The notes: generated by a model from the sequence alone, not told the origin. A stretch of DNA of 64,000 nt from Coriobacteriaceae bacterium (GCA_025757745.1 CP107217.1:124001-188000), one strand, 5' to 3'. Shown: positions 53,823 to 62,275, counted from the first letter of the stretch. Program-made: numbers and translations.

Positions 53823-55196
53823 ATGGACATAACCATCTCCCTTATCACCACCCTCGTTTTGACCCTCATCAACGGCTACTTCTCTATGTCCGAGATGGCG
53901 CTCACCACGGCCAAGCGCGCCGTGCTGGAGCACGAGGCCGAGGAGGGCGACAAGCGCGCCGAGCGCGCCATTAAGCTGGCTGCCGACTCCGACCAGCTGC
54001 TGGCCACCATCCAGGTTGCCATCACACTCGTGGGCTTTGCCTCGTCCGCCGTCGCCTCGACGAGCCTGTCCGACCCACTCGCCGCTTGGCTCACGAGCTT
54101 TGGCATCGCGCCGCTCTCCGCCATCGCGCGCGGCCTGGCGCCGGTCATCATCACCGTCGCGGTCGCCTTCGTGTCCATCGTGATTGGCGAGCTTGTGCCC
54201 AAGCGCATTGGTCTGGCCAATGCCGAAGGCGTGTCCAAGCAGGTCGTGGGGCCGCTTTCCGTGTTCCAAAAGATCGCCCGTCCGCTCGTGTGGCTGACCG
54301 GCGCCTGCTCCGATGGTCTGGCTCGCATCCTGCGCATCAAGAGCGCCGACGACCGTCAGAACGTCTCGGAAGAAGAGATCAAGTACATGGTCTCGGAGCA
54401 GGACGACCTGCTCGACGAGGAAAAGCGCATGATCCACGAGATCTTCGACCTGGGCGACACCGTTGCCCGCGAGGTCATGGTGCCGCGCGTGGACACCACC
54501 ATGTGCGAGGACGACGAGACGGTCGCCGACGTGCTGTCCACCATGCGCCAGACCGGCTTTAGCCGCATCCCTGTCTATCACGAGGATCCCGACAACGTCG
54601 CCGGCATCGCGCACATCAAGGACCTGATTCAGCCCGCGCTCGACGGCAAGGGCGACCAGCCCATCGCCGGCTTTTTGCGCGACGCCACCTTTGTGCCCGA
54701 CACCAAGGACATCCTGCCGCTGCTGTCCGAGATGCAGACCTCGCACGACCAGATCGTGGTGGTCGTGGACGAGTACGGCGGCACGGCCGGCATCATCACC
54801 ATCGAGGACATCGTCGAGGAGATCGTCGGCGAGATCGAGGACGAGTTCGACCCCGACAACAAGTATCTCACGCGCCTTTCGCGCCGCGAGTGGCTCGTTG
54901 ATGGGCGTTTTTCGTGCGATGACGCGATTGAGCTTGGTTGGCCGCTTGAGGAAAGCGATGATTATGAGACCATCGCCGGCTGGATTTTGGAGCTTTGCGA
55001 CTCGGTGCCCGACATCGGAGAGGTGTTTGAGGTTGCGGGGTACAAGTTTAAAGTGCAGTCGATGCGTGGCCAGCGCATCTCGCTCATTCGCGTGATCGCT
55101 CCGGTCGAAACCGATAAGAAGGATTCCGAGTCTTCGGCAGAGAAGCCGGCGGCGTCGGGTGCGGGCTCTGTGGATCCGCACGATGGCGACGAGTAG
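53823..55196 (+). CDS. CNNM/CBS/CorC_HlyC-family protein (TlyC/MpfA-type, possible Mg exporter)
   Basis: A 457-residue protein with three domains: a CNNM membrane domain (about 1-190, SEMALTTAKRAVLEH and GELVPKRIGLANAE), a CBS pair (about 215-340, REVMVPRVDTTMCEDDE, FSRIPVYHED, VVVDEYGGTAGIIT with EDIVEEIVGEI), and a CorC_HlyC transporter-associated domain. Relatives include the Mg exporter MpfA and CorB. With the Mg-uptake module at 59143-62258 it may belong to the same ion balance, though this is inference. GGAGG lies 15 bases from the ATG, rather far, and no nearer in-frame start exists. Confidence 0.92.
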   Translation: MDITISLITTLVLTLINGYFSMSEMALTTAKRAVLEHEAEEGDKRAERAIKLAADSDQLLATIQVAITLVGFASSAVASTSLSDPLAAWLTSFGIAPLSAIARGLAPVIITVAVAFVSIVIGELVPKRIGLANAEGVSKQVVGPLSVFQKIARPLVWLTGACSDGLARILRIKSADDRQNVSEEEIKYMVSEQDDLLDEEKRMIHEIFDLGDTVAREVMVPRVDTTMCEDDETVADVLSTMRQTGFSRIPVYHEDPDNVAGIAHIKDLIQPALDGKGDQPIAGFLRDATFVPDTKDILPLLSEMQTSHDQIVVVVDEYGGTAGIITIEDIVEEIVGEIEDEFDPDNKYLTRLSRREWLVDGRFSCDDAIELGWPLEESDDYETIAGWILELCDSVPDIGEVFEVAGYKFKVQSMRGQRISLIRVIAPVETDKKDSESSAEKPAASGAGSVDPHDGDE

Positions 55197-55220
55197 GGCA
55201 AGGAAGAGTAGGGGAGAGTT

Positions 55221-56054
55221 ATGGCAGGCCTGTTCAACATCCTTAAGGTCACCGTCAGCGAGGACAAGATCTGCGCGCATGTGCTGGTGAACCCCGGCAT
55301 GCCGCTCATGACCTCGGAGGATATCGAGGCCACGGCGCGCGTGTATTACCTGGTGCCGGCGATTGCCAAGCACCTGTGCCTGGGTGATTCCGGTCGCGAG
55401 TTCCAGGACTGCATGGGCCAGACCGAGCTTTGCCATCTGCTTGAGCATGTGACGGTCGAGCTCATGAACGAGACCGGGCTTGCCGGCAGCATCTCGTGCG
55501 GCCGCACGCGCGTAAGCGAGCACGACGAGCGCGTTTTTGAGGTTGAGCTTTCGTGCCCCGACGACGCGCTGGCCATCGGCGCGCTGTCTTCGGCCACCTT
55601 TATGATGGACTGGGCGTACCTGCACGCCGACCAGCCTGCCCCTGACGTGGAAGGCACGGTCGCGGGCCTGCGCAACCTGGTGCTGGGCATGCGCGCCGAG
55701 GCCGAGGGCAAGGATCCTCACGAGGCCGTCGCCGCTGCGAACGGCGAAGATGCTGCCGAGGCCGAGGGCGCTGACGAGGGCGATGTGCCGGTCGACGCCG
55801 AGCCCGTTGCCGATGCGACCGCCGAGCCCGTTCCCACCGAGCCCCAGGGCGTCCCCAACTTTGACGACGAGCCCCAGGTGGCGATTGATACCGAGGGCGC
55901 GGTTGCCGAGAACCACGAGGCCTCCGCTGCCGTCTTTGGCGGTGCGGCGACGGTTCCGGCAGGGCCTGCGCATGAGGGCGGCCTGCCGCTCGTGGACGGC
56001 GCCGGCGAGGACCCGGGTGCCACGGTGGCCATGCCGGCTATGCCTCAGGAGTAG
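55221..56054 (+). CDS. Protein of unknown function with acidic tail
   Basis: Not recognised with confidence. The first 155 residues form a globular domain (NILKVTVSEDKICAHVLVNP, then TELCHLLEHVTVELMNETG and SISCGRTRVSEHDERVF). The LLEHVTVEL segment recalls the N-terminal domain of cyanophycin synthetase (GHxxEHVALEL), suggesting a stand-alone domain of that type. The last 120 residues are Ala/Glu/Pro/Asp-rich and probably disordered. It begins 24 bases after the CNNM/CBS gene, so co-transcription is likely. Confidence 0.7.
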   Translation: MAGLFNILKVTVSEDKICAHVLVNPGMPLMTSEDIEATARVYYLVPAIAKHLCLGDSGREFQDCMGQTELCHLLEHVTVELMNETGLAGSISCGRTRVSEHDERVFEVELSCPDDALAIGALSSATFMMDWAYLHADQPAPDVEGTVAGLRNLVLGMRAEAEGKDPHEAVAAANGEDAAEAEGADEGDVPVDAEPVADATAEPVPTEPQGVPNFDDEPQVAIDTEGAVAENHEASAAVFGGAATVPAGPAHEGGLPLVDGAGEDPGATVAMPAMPQE

Positions 56055-56190
56055 GCCTACGCGTTTATCACCATCACGTACCTGCGCCTTTGCCGTACGC
56101 AGATGAGCGGAGCGGCAAGTGATGCGCTGCGGGTATAATGGACAGCATTCAAACGGTGGGCACCGACGTGCCCGCAGGAGAGGAATGATC

Positions 56191-56580
56191 ATGGGTAAGA
56201 CTTTCAGCTTTGTCTCCGGCGCACTTTTTGGCGCCGCTGCCGGCGCTATTGTCGGCGTTGCTCTGGCCCCGCGCTCGGGTGCCGAGACCCGCGCCATGGC
56301 TGCCGATATCGCTAACGACGCCTGGGACAATATGCGCGACACCTACGAGCACAGCGCCGAGGAGGCCCGTGCTGCGGTGAATGACTTTGGCCCGATGGTT
56401 GACGCCAAGACCGACGACCTGCGCGCCAAGGTCGACCTGGCCCGCGAGCGCATGGACCAGCTGCGCGAGCAGCTCAACGACGCCATTTCGGGCGGCAACG
56501 TGACGCCTGCCGCCGACGTCGTGGTCGAGAACGCCGTCGAGGCTGATACCGAGGCTGCGGAGCCCTCGACCGAGGCATAA
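56191..56580 (+). CDS. YtxH-domain protein
   Basis: A 129-residue protein of the YtxH type: a hydrophobic Gly/Ala segment (SFVSGALFGAAAGAIVGVAL) followed by APRSGAETR and a long amphipathic helix to about residue 100. Family members are small membrane-associated proteins, often stress-linked, of unknown mechanism. AGGAGAGG favours the ATG at 56191 over 56185. Its stop overlaps the next start (TAATG). Confidence 0.88.
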   Translation: MGKTFSFVSGALFGAAAGAIVGVALAPRSGAETRAMAADIANDAWDNMRDTYEHSAEEARAAVNDFGPMVDAKTDDLRAKVDLARERMDQLREQLNDAISGGNVTPAADVVVENAVEADTEAAEPSTEA

Positions 56581-57335
56581 TGCGCGCCGGGGATTTTGTC
56601 GGCGCCAAGATCTATCGCAAGCCTACCGAGGACAAGCGCACCAAAAAGGATGGCACGCCGCGCAGCCCTAAAAAGCTCGGAAAGATTCACTTTCCGGTCT
56701 TTACCCCGGGCGGTACGCGCGTGGTCGGCTTTATGGTCCGCCAGTCCGATATCGCGGGCATGATCGAGCGTCCCGACCGATTCGTAGCGCTCGACGCCAT
56801 TGGTGTCTACGAGGGCGCCATTGCGGTCGATGACGTCAAGGACACGTACGATTCCGCCGCCGCTAAGCGCCTCGACATCAACTTGGACGATTGCATCATC
56901 TGGGTCGGTATGGACGTGCGCACGGAATCGGGCGACGTCGTGGGCTATTGCTCGGACGTTGAGTTCAAGCCACGCTCGGGCATCGTGCAGGCATTCTATG
57001 TGACCGCCGGTGCTGCTTCGAGTGTTTTGGTTGGTGACACGCAGGTGCCGCCGACGATGCTGCGCGGCTACGAGAACGGTGCGATGGTCGTCTCGGACGA
57101 GGTCAAGTCGCTCGGGTATTCGGGCGGTGCGGCCGCCAAGGCCGCCGAGGCCAGCGTCGTGGTGGGCGACAAGGTCAAAAAGGGTGCCAAGGTACTCGAC
57201 GACAAGGGATCGGTTGCCGTGGACAAGGGCAGTCGCGCACTGGGCAAGCAGCTCGGCAAGACGCGCGGCATGTTCAAGGCCTTTAAGGACGAATACCAAA
57301 AGGCGAGCGGAGGCTCGTCAAAAGCTACAAAATAG
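56580..57335 (+). CDS. PRC-barrel-like protein
   Basis: A 251-residue soluble protein coupled to the YtxH gene. It seems to have two PRC-type beta-barrels (KLGKIHFPVFTPGGTRVVGF with ALDAIGVYEGAIAV; and DDCIIWVGMDVRTESGDVVG with YCSDVEFKPRSGIV) and a Lys/Ala-rich C-terminal helix region. PRC domains bind proteins or RNA in other systems. The gene pair with YtxH suggests a membrane-associated adaptor. Function unknown. Confidence 0.75.
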   Translation: MRAGDFVGAKIYRKPTEDKRTKKDGTPRSPKKLGKIHFPVFTPGGTRVVGFMVRQSDIAGMIERPDRFVALDAIGVYEGAIAVDDVKDTYDSAAAKRLDINLDDCIIWVGMDVRTESGDVVGYCSDVEFKPRSGIVQAFYVTAGAASSVLVGDTQVPPTMLRGYENGAMVVSDEVKSLGYSGGAAAKAAEASVVVGDKVKKGAKVLDDKGSVAVDKGSRALGKQLGKTRGMFKAFKDEYQKASGGSSKATK

Positions 57336-57355
57336 CGACGTACCAAATGATGGGA

Positions 57356-57386
57356 GGCAAGCCGGAGACCTGTTGCTCCGGCTTGC
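57356..57386 (+). terminator. Hairpin after the PRC-barrel gene
   Basis: GCAAGCCGGAG pairs with CTCCGGCTTGC. It is followed by TGTGTTTA, a weak T tract, and lies just before the next gene. Confidence 0.5.
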
Positions 57387-57407
57387 TGTGTTTATGGGGG
57401 AGGGCAC

Positions 57408-58814
57408 ATGCACCAAAACGGATCCAACTTAAACGGGCGTTCGGGTGCGCATCCGACAGCGCGCCGCGACCTGGGGCAGCTGCCCAGCGGTCAGCGCCGC
57501 CGTCACCGTAAGCCCGGCGCGATGTATCTCAACCATAGCCGCGGCTTTAGCGATCGCAGCGCGCGCATCGGCAACAGCCGCACACCCCGTCGTTCGTCTC
57601 GCCTGCCCTATGCGCTGATCGCCGTGGGTTGCGCGCTCGTGCTGTTTATCGCTGCCGTCGTGGGCTACGTCAACCGCAGCGTGGACGTGGAGCTCAACGG
57701 CCAGAAGACCGCGGTGCGCGTGGGCTCTACGCTGCAGAATCTCATCGACGAACAGGATTTGACTGACACCTACGACGCAGGCGACCTGCTAGCCGTCGAT
57801 GACAGCGTGCTCAAGCGCCATGGGGGCGAAAAGCTGTCGGTGAAGGTCGACGGCAAGCGCGTGAAGCAGGGCAAATGGGATAGCCGCGAACTCGAGGGCG
57901 GCGAGAAGGTGACGGTCAAGGATGGCCGTAACACTTACGAGAAGCACGAGGTTCAGGCTACGGTTATCGAGCCCAAGCTCAAGGTCGAGGGCACGGGCGC
58001 TATCGAGTATGTGCAGACATGGGGTGTCCAGGGCCGATCCGAGGTGTGGGTTGGTGAGCGGTCAGGCAAGACGCAAGACCGCGGCGAGGTTGTGCCCGCC
58101 ACCGATTGCGTTGTTGCGTGCGCCAGCGTGGCGCCCAAGGGCAACAAAAAGTACGTGGCGCTGACGTTTGACGAGGGTCCGAGCGGCGCCACCAAACAGA
58201 TCTTGCAGGTGCTCAAGGAAAAGGGCGTCACCGCGACGTTCTTCCTTTCGGGCGATGCGGCCGAGGCCTCGCCTGCCACGGCCAAGGCGATTGTCGACGC
58301 CGGGTGCGAGATCGGATCCAACAGCTACAGCGACGATTCGCTCAAGGGTCAGGACCGTGAGGCGGTGCGCGAACAGATCACGAAAGGCACCGATGCGATT
58401 AAGTCGGCGACCGGCGTGAAGACGATGCTGCTGCGTGCTCCCTACGCTGCCTTTGACGAGCAAAACTGGATTGATGCGATGGACCTGGTCTCCGCCGTGG
58501 TCTCGTGGAATATCGACTCGGGCGACTGGCTGCTAAACGGTGCCGACGAACAGGTCTCGACGGTGCTCGATTCGGTGACGCCGGGCAATATCGTGCTGCT
58601 CACCGATAGAGACGAATGCGCCGAGCAGACACTCGAGGCGCTGCCGCAGATTATCGACGGCCTCATTGCCGACGGCTACAAGATCGTGACGCTCAGCGAC
58701 CTGGTCAAGACGGACACGTCGCTGAGCAAAAAGCTCACCTCGCTGACGAAGGTCACCATGCCCAAGGACGCCGTGTTCCCCCAACTTGCCGAGGACGACG
58801 ACACCACAGAGTAG
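57408..58814 (+). CDS. Polysaccharide deacetylase-like membrane protein with degenerate metal site
   Basis: A 468-residue protein. A basic cytoplasmic tail and one membrane helix (about residues 68-88) lead to a DUF348-like domain (VDVELNGQKTAVRVGSTL) and a G5-like region. A NodB fold follows from about residue 245. Key residues are altered: TFDEGPS instead of TFDDGP, EIGSNSYSDDSL where active enzymes have HS/TxxH, RAPYAAFD for RPPYG. The zinc-binding His pair is missing, so hydrolytic activity is doubtful. It may be a wall-binding pseudoenzyme. It is preceded by GGGGGAGGG. Confidence 0.85.
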   Translation: MHQNGSNLNGRSGAHPTARRDLGQLPSGQRRRHRKPGAMYLNHSRGFSDRSARIGNSRTPRRSSRLPYALIAVGCALVLFIAAVVGYVNRSVDVELNGQKTAVRVGSTLQNLIDEQDLTDTYDAGDLLAVDDSVLKRHGGEKLSVKVDGKRVKQGKWDSRELEGGEKVTVKDGRNTYEKHEVQATVIEPKLKVEGTGAIEYVQTWGVQGRSEVWVGERSGKTQDRGEVVPATDCVVACASVAPKGNKKYVALTFDEGPSGATKQILQVLKEKGVTATFFLSGDAAEASPATAKAIVDAGCEIGSNSYSDDSLKGQDREAVREQITKGTDAIKSATGVKTMLLRAPYAAFDEQNWIDAMDLVSAVVSWNIDSGDWLLNGADEQVSTVLDSVTPGNIVLLTDRDECAEQTLEALPQIIDGLIADGYKIVTLSDLVKTDTSLSKKLTSLTKVTMPKDAVFPQLAEDDDTTE

Positions 58815-58850
58815 TCATTGGGTAGTCATTTAGGAACGTCCCCAATGACT
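58813..58850. repeat. GTCCCCAATGA-family repeat, member 3, overlapping a stop codon
   Basis: AGTCATTGGGTAGTCATTTA, then GGAACGTCCCCAATGACT. As with member 2, the first two bases are the AG of the TAG stop of the preceding gene. Confidence 0.7.
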
Positions 58851-58925
58851 ATGTCACGGATGCGTCAGCGTTTGGTATGCCTGCAATGTGCAGCGCATAA
58901 ATTCGATGCCGCAGGGCGATGCTGA

Positions 58926-58934
58926 TGCTATAGT
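58926..58934 (+). promoter_or_regulatory. Extended -10 promoter of the magnesium module
   Basis: TGC followed by TATAGT (58929-58934). There is no clear -35 box. Transcription from about 58941 would give a leader of roughly 200 bases. Confidence 0.5.
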
Positions 58935-58944
58935 TACTGCGGTT

Positions 58945-59040
58945 AATGAGGGTCAAGAGAAAGGTTACAGGTGAAATCCAAACCTCGACCATACAGTCGA
59001 TGACCCCATGCAGGTGCTTTTTGCGCATGCACGGGGTGTA
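58945..59040 (+). ncRNA. Candidate structured leader RNA (possible riboswitch) ahead of the magnesium module
   Basis: Three helices close a compact three-way junction: P1 GGGTCA (58950-58955) with TGACCC (59001-59006), P2 GGTT (58963) with AACC (58981), and P3 TCGAC (58985) with GTCGA (58996). A second long hairpin, CCCCATGCAGGTGC (59004-59017) with GCGCATGCACGGGG, uses the same CCC as P1, so the two folds exclude each other. This is the logic of a switch. I do not recognise a known Mg, Mn or cobalamin riboswitch in it. The call rests on pairing seen in one sequence. Confidence 0.4.
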
Positions 59041-59126
59041 AGCGTCGAGCGGCGTGCCGCCCGCGCATGCGTATACATATCCAGAAGCCCCCGGACGTCG
59101 CACATGCGGCCGCGTTCGGAGGAATA

Positions 59127-59156
59127 ATGATGGGGAGCACCATTGAATTATCTGAG
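59127..59156 (+). CDS. Possible leader peptide (MMGSTIELSE)
   Basis: The best ribosome binding site in the region (CGGAGGAATA) precedes ATGATG, which opens a nine-codon-plus-stop reading frame. That frame overlaps the TTG start of the next gene in another frame. It could couple or regulate translation of the downstream protein, or mark an annotation problem with that start. Confidence 0.35.
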
Positions 59157-60987
59157 TGAGATGCTCAAATTGCCGGTCTTGGACGTCGATGGAGAAAAGC
59201 TCGGCGTGGTGAACGATTTTGGTATTGCTACCGGCGAAGTTTTTCCGCACGTGACGTCGCTCGCGTTCCGCGGTCCCGGCAAGACGCCGTTTATGATCAG
59301 CTGGCGCAAATGGGTCGACCGTATCGACGAGACGGGTGTACACCTTAAGACGTCGGCCACCGAAATCCGTTTTTCGTACCTGCAGCCGACCGAACTCTTG
59401 CTTGCCCGCGACGTGCTCAACAAGCAGATTGTCGACACGCAGGGCATGAAAGTCGTGCGCGTAAACGACATCAAGTTTTCCATGTCGGGCGAAAATCAGC
59501 TGCGCCTGCTGGGCGCCGAAGTGGGCGCCCGCGGTCTGCTACGCGCGATCAGCCCCGCACTCGAGCATATCGTCGAAGGCTTTATGAAGCACCTGGGCAA
59601 GCCGCTCAGTGAGGACATCATCGCTTGGTCCTACATGGACCTGCTCGATCGCTCGACCAAGAACATTCAACTCTCGGTGTCGCATAAGACGCTCGGCGAG
59701 CTGCACCCTGCCGACATCGCCGACATTATCGAGCAGCTCGACCCGCGCCTGCGTGCGCAGGTGTTTGCACAGCTCGATACTGCCCAGGCCGCCGAGGCCA
59801 TCTCGGAGTTCGATGACGACGAGCTTATGACCGAGATGCTCGAGGGCCTGTCCGACACGGACGCATCGTCGATGCTGGCCATGATGGACCCGGACGACGC
59901 CGCCGACCTGATCGACGAGCTCGATTACGAGAAGGCCGAGAAGCTCCTGCGCCTGATGGGCGTCAAGGAGGAGAAGGCGATTCGTAACCTGCTGGGCTAT
60001 GAGGACAACACCGCCGGCCGCATCATGACCTCGGAGTTTGTCTCGCTGCCCGCCACGGCGACGGTCGGCGATGCCATCGAGGCGATTCGCAAACTCGATG
60101 AGGACTTCGAGAGTGTCTATTACGTCTATACCGAGGATCCGAGCGGCATGCTCACCGGCGTGCTCTCGCTGCGCACGTTGATCGTTGCCGACCGCGATGC
60201 CACGCTGGGCCAGCTCGCCTATCGCGACCTGGTCTACGTGTCGCCCGACGAGGACCAGGAAGACGTGACGGACGAGATGACCAAGTACGACCTGGTTGCC
60301 ATCCCTGTCTGCGACGAGAACCGTCATATCCTGGGCATCGTGACCTTCGACGACGCCATGGACGTTATCGCCGAGGAGCATCAGGAGGACCTGCAGATCG
60401 CCGGTGTCGGCTCGGGCGATAGCGCGTCGGACGACTCGACGAACGTGCTCAGCTGGTTTGTGCATCGCCAGTACTGGGTTGTCGTGTGGGGCATTGCCTC
60501 GTGCATCATGGCAACGGTGCTGGGGACGGCGCTCGGCTCCGCGCATCTGGTGGTGTTCCCCATGTGCGCCATGCCGCTCGTGCTGCTTGCTGCCTCGCGC
60601 ATGGTGTCGTTCGTCAAGAACTACTTCTTGGAGTATGACGGTCACGACGACGAGCCCAAGCCGTATCTGGGGTTCTTCTTCCAGAGCACGGGCATGGGCC
60701 TGATTCTGTCACTCGTGACCTACCTGTGCGCCCAGCTGGTGCGCACCGCTGCGTTCCCCGATGCGCCCATGTTTGAGGAGCAACTCTTTACCGGGTGCTT
60801 TAATATCGCTGCCATCATTTGCCTGGTTGGCAACATGAGCGCCGTGATTTACCTGATGGTGCTGTTCTGGCGTGACGAGCATGACCTCAACACGTCGGGC
60901 ACCGCCATGAACGTTATTGCCGTCATGATCTCGTGCGTAGCGTACTGCGCCGCTGCGGTGCTGCTCACCATGTCGGTCATGGGTTAG
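59143..60987 (+). CDS. PRC-barrel/MgtE_N/CBS membrane protein paired with an NRAMP-type transporter
   Basis: A 614-residue protein. Residues 1-130 look like PRC-barrel units (LPVLDVDGEKLGVVNDFGIA and LLARDVLNKQIVDTQGMKVV). Residues about 175-285 are an MgtE_N superhelix (HPADIADIIEQLDPR, LDYEKAEKLLRLM), and about 290-420 a CBS pair (RIMTSEFVSLPATATV). Five membrane helices follow (436-614). The membrane part lacks the GNxGTQ-type pore motif of true MgtE channels, so it may sense Mg and control its neighbour rather than transport. The start may be TTG 59143 (GGGGAG upstream) or ATG 59161. Confidence 0.82.
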   Translation: MNYLSEMLKLPVLDVDGEKLGVVNDFGIATGEVFPHVTSLAFRGPGKTPFMISWRKWVDRIDETGVHLKTSATEIRFSYLQPTELLLARDVLNKQIVDTQGMKVVRVNDIKFSMSGENQLRLLGAEVGARGLLRAISPALEHIVEGFMKHLGKPLSEDIIAWSYMDLLDRSTKNIQLSVSHKTLGELHPADIADIIEQLDPRLRAQVFAQLDTAQAAEAISEFDDDELMTEMLEGLSDTDASSMLAMMDPDDAADLIDELDYEKAEKLLRLMGVKEEKAIRNLLGYEDNTAGRIMTSEFVSLPATATVGDAIEAIRKLDEDFESVYYVYTEDPSGMLTGVLSLRTLIVADRDATLGQLAYRDLVYVSPDEDQEDVTDEMTKYDLVAIPVCDENRHILGIVTFDDAMDVIAEEHQEDLQIAGVGSGDSASDDSTNVLSWFVHRQYWVVVWGIASCIMATVLGTALGSAHLVVFPMCAMPLVLLAASRMVSFVKNYFLEYDGHDDEPKPYLGFFFQSTGMGLILSLVTYLCAQLVRTAAFPDAPMFEEQLFTGCFNIAAIICLVGNMSAVIYLMVLFWRDEHDLNTSGTAMNVIAVMISCVAYCAAAVLLTMSVMG

Positions 60988-60995
60988 GTGGTCGC

Positions 60996-62258
60996 GTGCA
61001 AAATACCAAGCAAAAGTCGGGCACCAAGCAAAAGTTGACCATCGCGGCCATCTTTGGCGCTATGGGTCCCGGTCTGCTGGCGGCGCTTTCGGGCAATGAC
61101 GCCGGCGGCATTGCAACGTATTCCAGCGCGGGCGCCAGCTATGGCTACAAGATGCTCTGGATGCTTCCCGTCATGACTGTGCTGCTTATCGTGACGCAGG
61201 AGACCGCGGCGCGCTGCGGATGCGTCACGGGTAAGGGCCTGGCCTCGCTCATCCGTGAGCGCTTTGGCGTGCGCAGGAGCGTGCTGGCCATGGCGGCGCT
61301 GTTGATTGCCAACACGGCGGTGACCATCTCGGAGTTCGCGGGTATCGCGAGTGGCCTTGCTCTGTTTGGCGTTCCGGCGAGCATCTCGGTGCCGCTCGTG
61401 GCGCTGCTGGTGTGGATGCTTACCATGTCGGGCAGTTTTCAGCGCATCGAGAAGATTTTGCTGCTGGTAAGCTGCGTGTTCGTGACCTACATCGTCGCCG
61501 CGTTTATGGCCGGCCCCAACTGGGGCGAGGTCGCGGTCGACTTGGTCGTCCCCAATATTCAGAACGATCCCAGCTACGTGTCGCTCGTGGTCGCAACAAT
61601 CGGTACCACCATCGCACCGTGGATGATCTTCTTGGCGCAGAACAACGTGGTCGATAAGAACGCGGGCGAGGACGATATCGTGCTGCAGCGCATCGATACC
61701 GTGAGCGGCTCGCTTGCCGCCGATGTCATTGCCGGCTTTATTATCATCACGACCGGTACGGTGTTGTTCCCGGCGGGTATTCAGATAAGCGATGCTGCCG
61801 ATGCTGCCCGCGCGCTGGAGCCTATTGCGGGTCAGTGGTCCACGGTACTGTTTGCCTCGGGCCTGGTCGCGGCGAGCTTCTTGGCCGCCTGCGTGCTGCC
61901 GGGCGTTACGTCGAGCGCTATCTGCGAGGCATTTGGCTGGGAGCGCGGTGCTGACCGCAGCTGGGACGAGGCCCCGGTCTATCGCGGCATCATTACGGCC
62001 ATCATCGGTATCTCTGCCGTGCTGGTGCTTATGCCCGGCGTCGATCTGTTCCAGATTATGATGACCTCGCAGGTCATCAATGGCGTGCTACTGCCCGTGG
62101 TTCTGGTGTTCCAGGTGGTTATCGCCGCTGACCGTCACATTATGGGCACTAACCGCAACGGCCGCGTGTGGAACGTGCTCACTTGGGCGACTATCGGTGT
62201 GATTACGGTGCTCACGGTCGTCATGTTTGTTCTGCAGGCGATGGGTTACAGCGCTTAG
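60996..62258 (+). CDS. NRAMP-related magnesium transporter (NRMT-type)
   Basis: A 420-residue, roughly 11-helix SLC11/NRAMP relative. The two metal-binding motifs differ from classical Mn/Fe transporters: helix 1 reads SGNDAGGIATY instead of DPGN, and helix 6 reads IGTTIAPWMIF instead of AxMPHN. This set of changes is that of the NRAMP-related Mg transporters, such as the characterised protein from Eggerthella lenta. Loss of the binding Met fits a hard ion such as Mg. GTG 60996, 8 bases after the previous stop, is the likely start. It forms an operon with the MgtE_N/CBS protein. Confidence 0.88.
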   Translation: MQNTKQKSGTKQKLTIAAIFGAMGPGLLAALSGNDAGGIATYSSAGASYGYKMLWMLPVMTVLLIVTQETAARCGCVTGKGLASLIRERFGVRRSVLAMAALLIANTAVTISEFAGIASGLALFGVPASISVPLVALLVWMLTMSGSFQRIEKILLLVSCVFVTYIVAAFMAGPNWGEVAVDLVVPNIQNDPSYVSLVVATIGTTIAPWMIFLAQNNVVDKNAGEDDIVLQRIDTVSGSLAADVIAGFIIITTGTVLFPAGIQISDAADAARALEPIAGQWSTVLFASGLVAASFLAACVLPGVTSSAICEAFGWERGADRSWDEAPVYRGIITAIIGISAVLVLMPGVDLFQIMMTSQVINGVLLPVVLVFQVVIAADRHIMGTNRNGRVWNVLTWATIGVITVLTVVMFVLQAMGYSA

Positions 62259-62275
62259 CGCCTCTTTTGGACTCC

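Noticed and set aside
53781..56342. 853-codon open frame on the minus strand
   Set aside because: It mirrors the CNNM/CBS gene and the next gene, and its Arg/His/Gly-rich translation has no motif.
58945..59040. Known M-box, yybP-ykoY or cobalamin riboswitch
   Set aside because: None of the consensus boxes that I know for these classes is visible, so the region is reported only as an unclassified structured leader.
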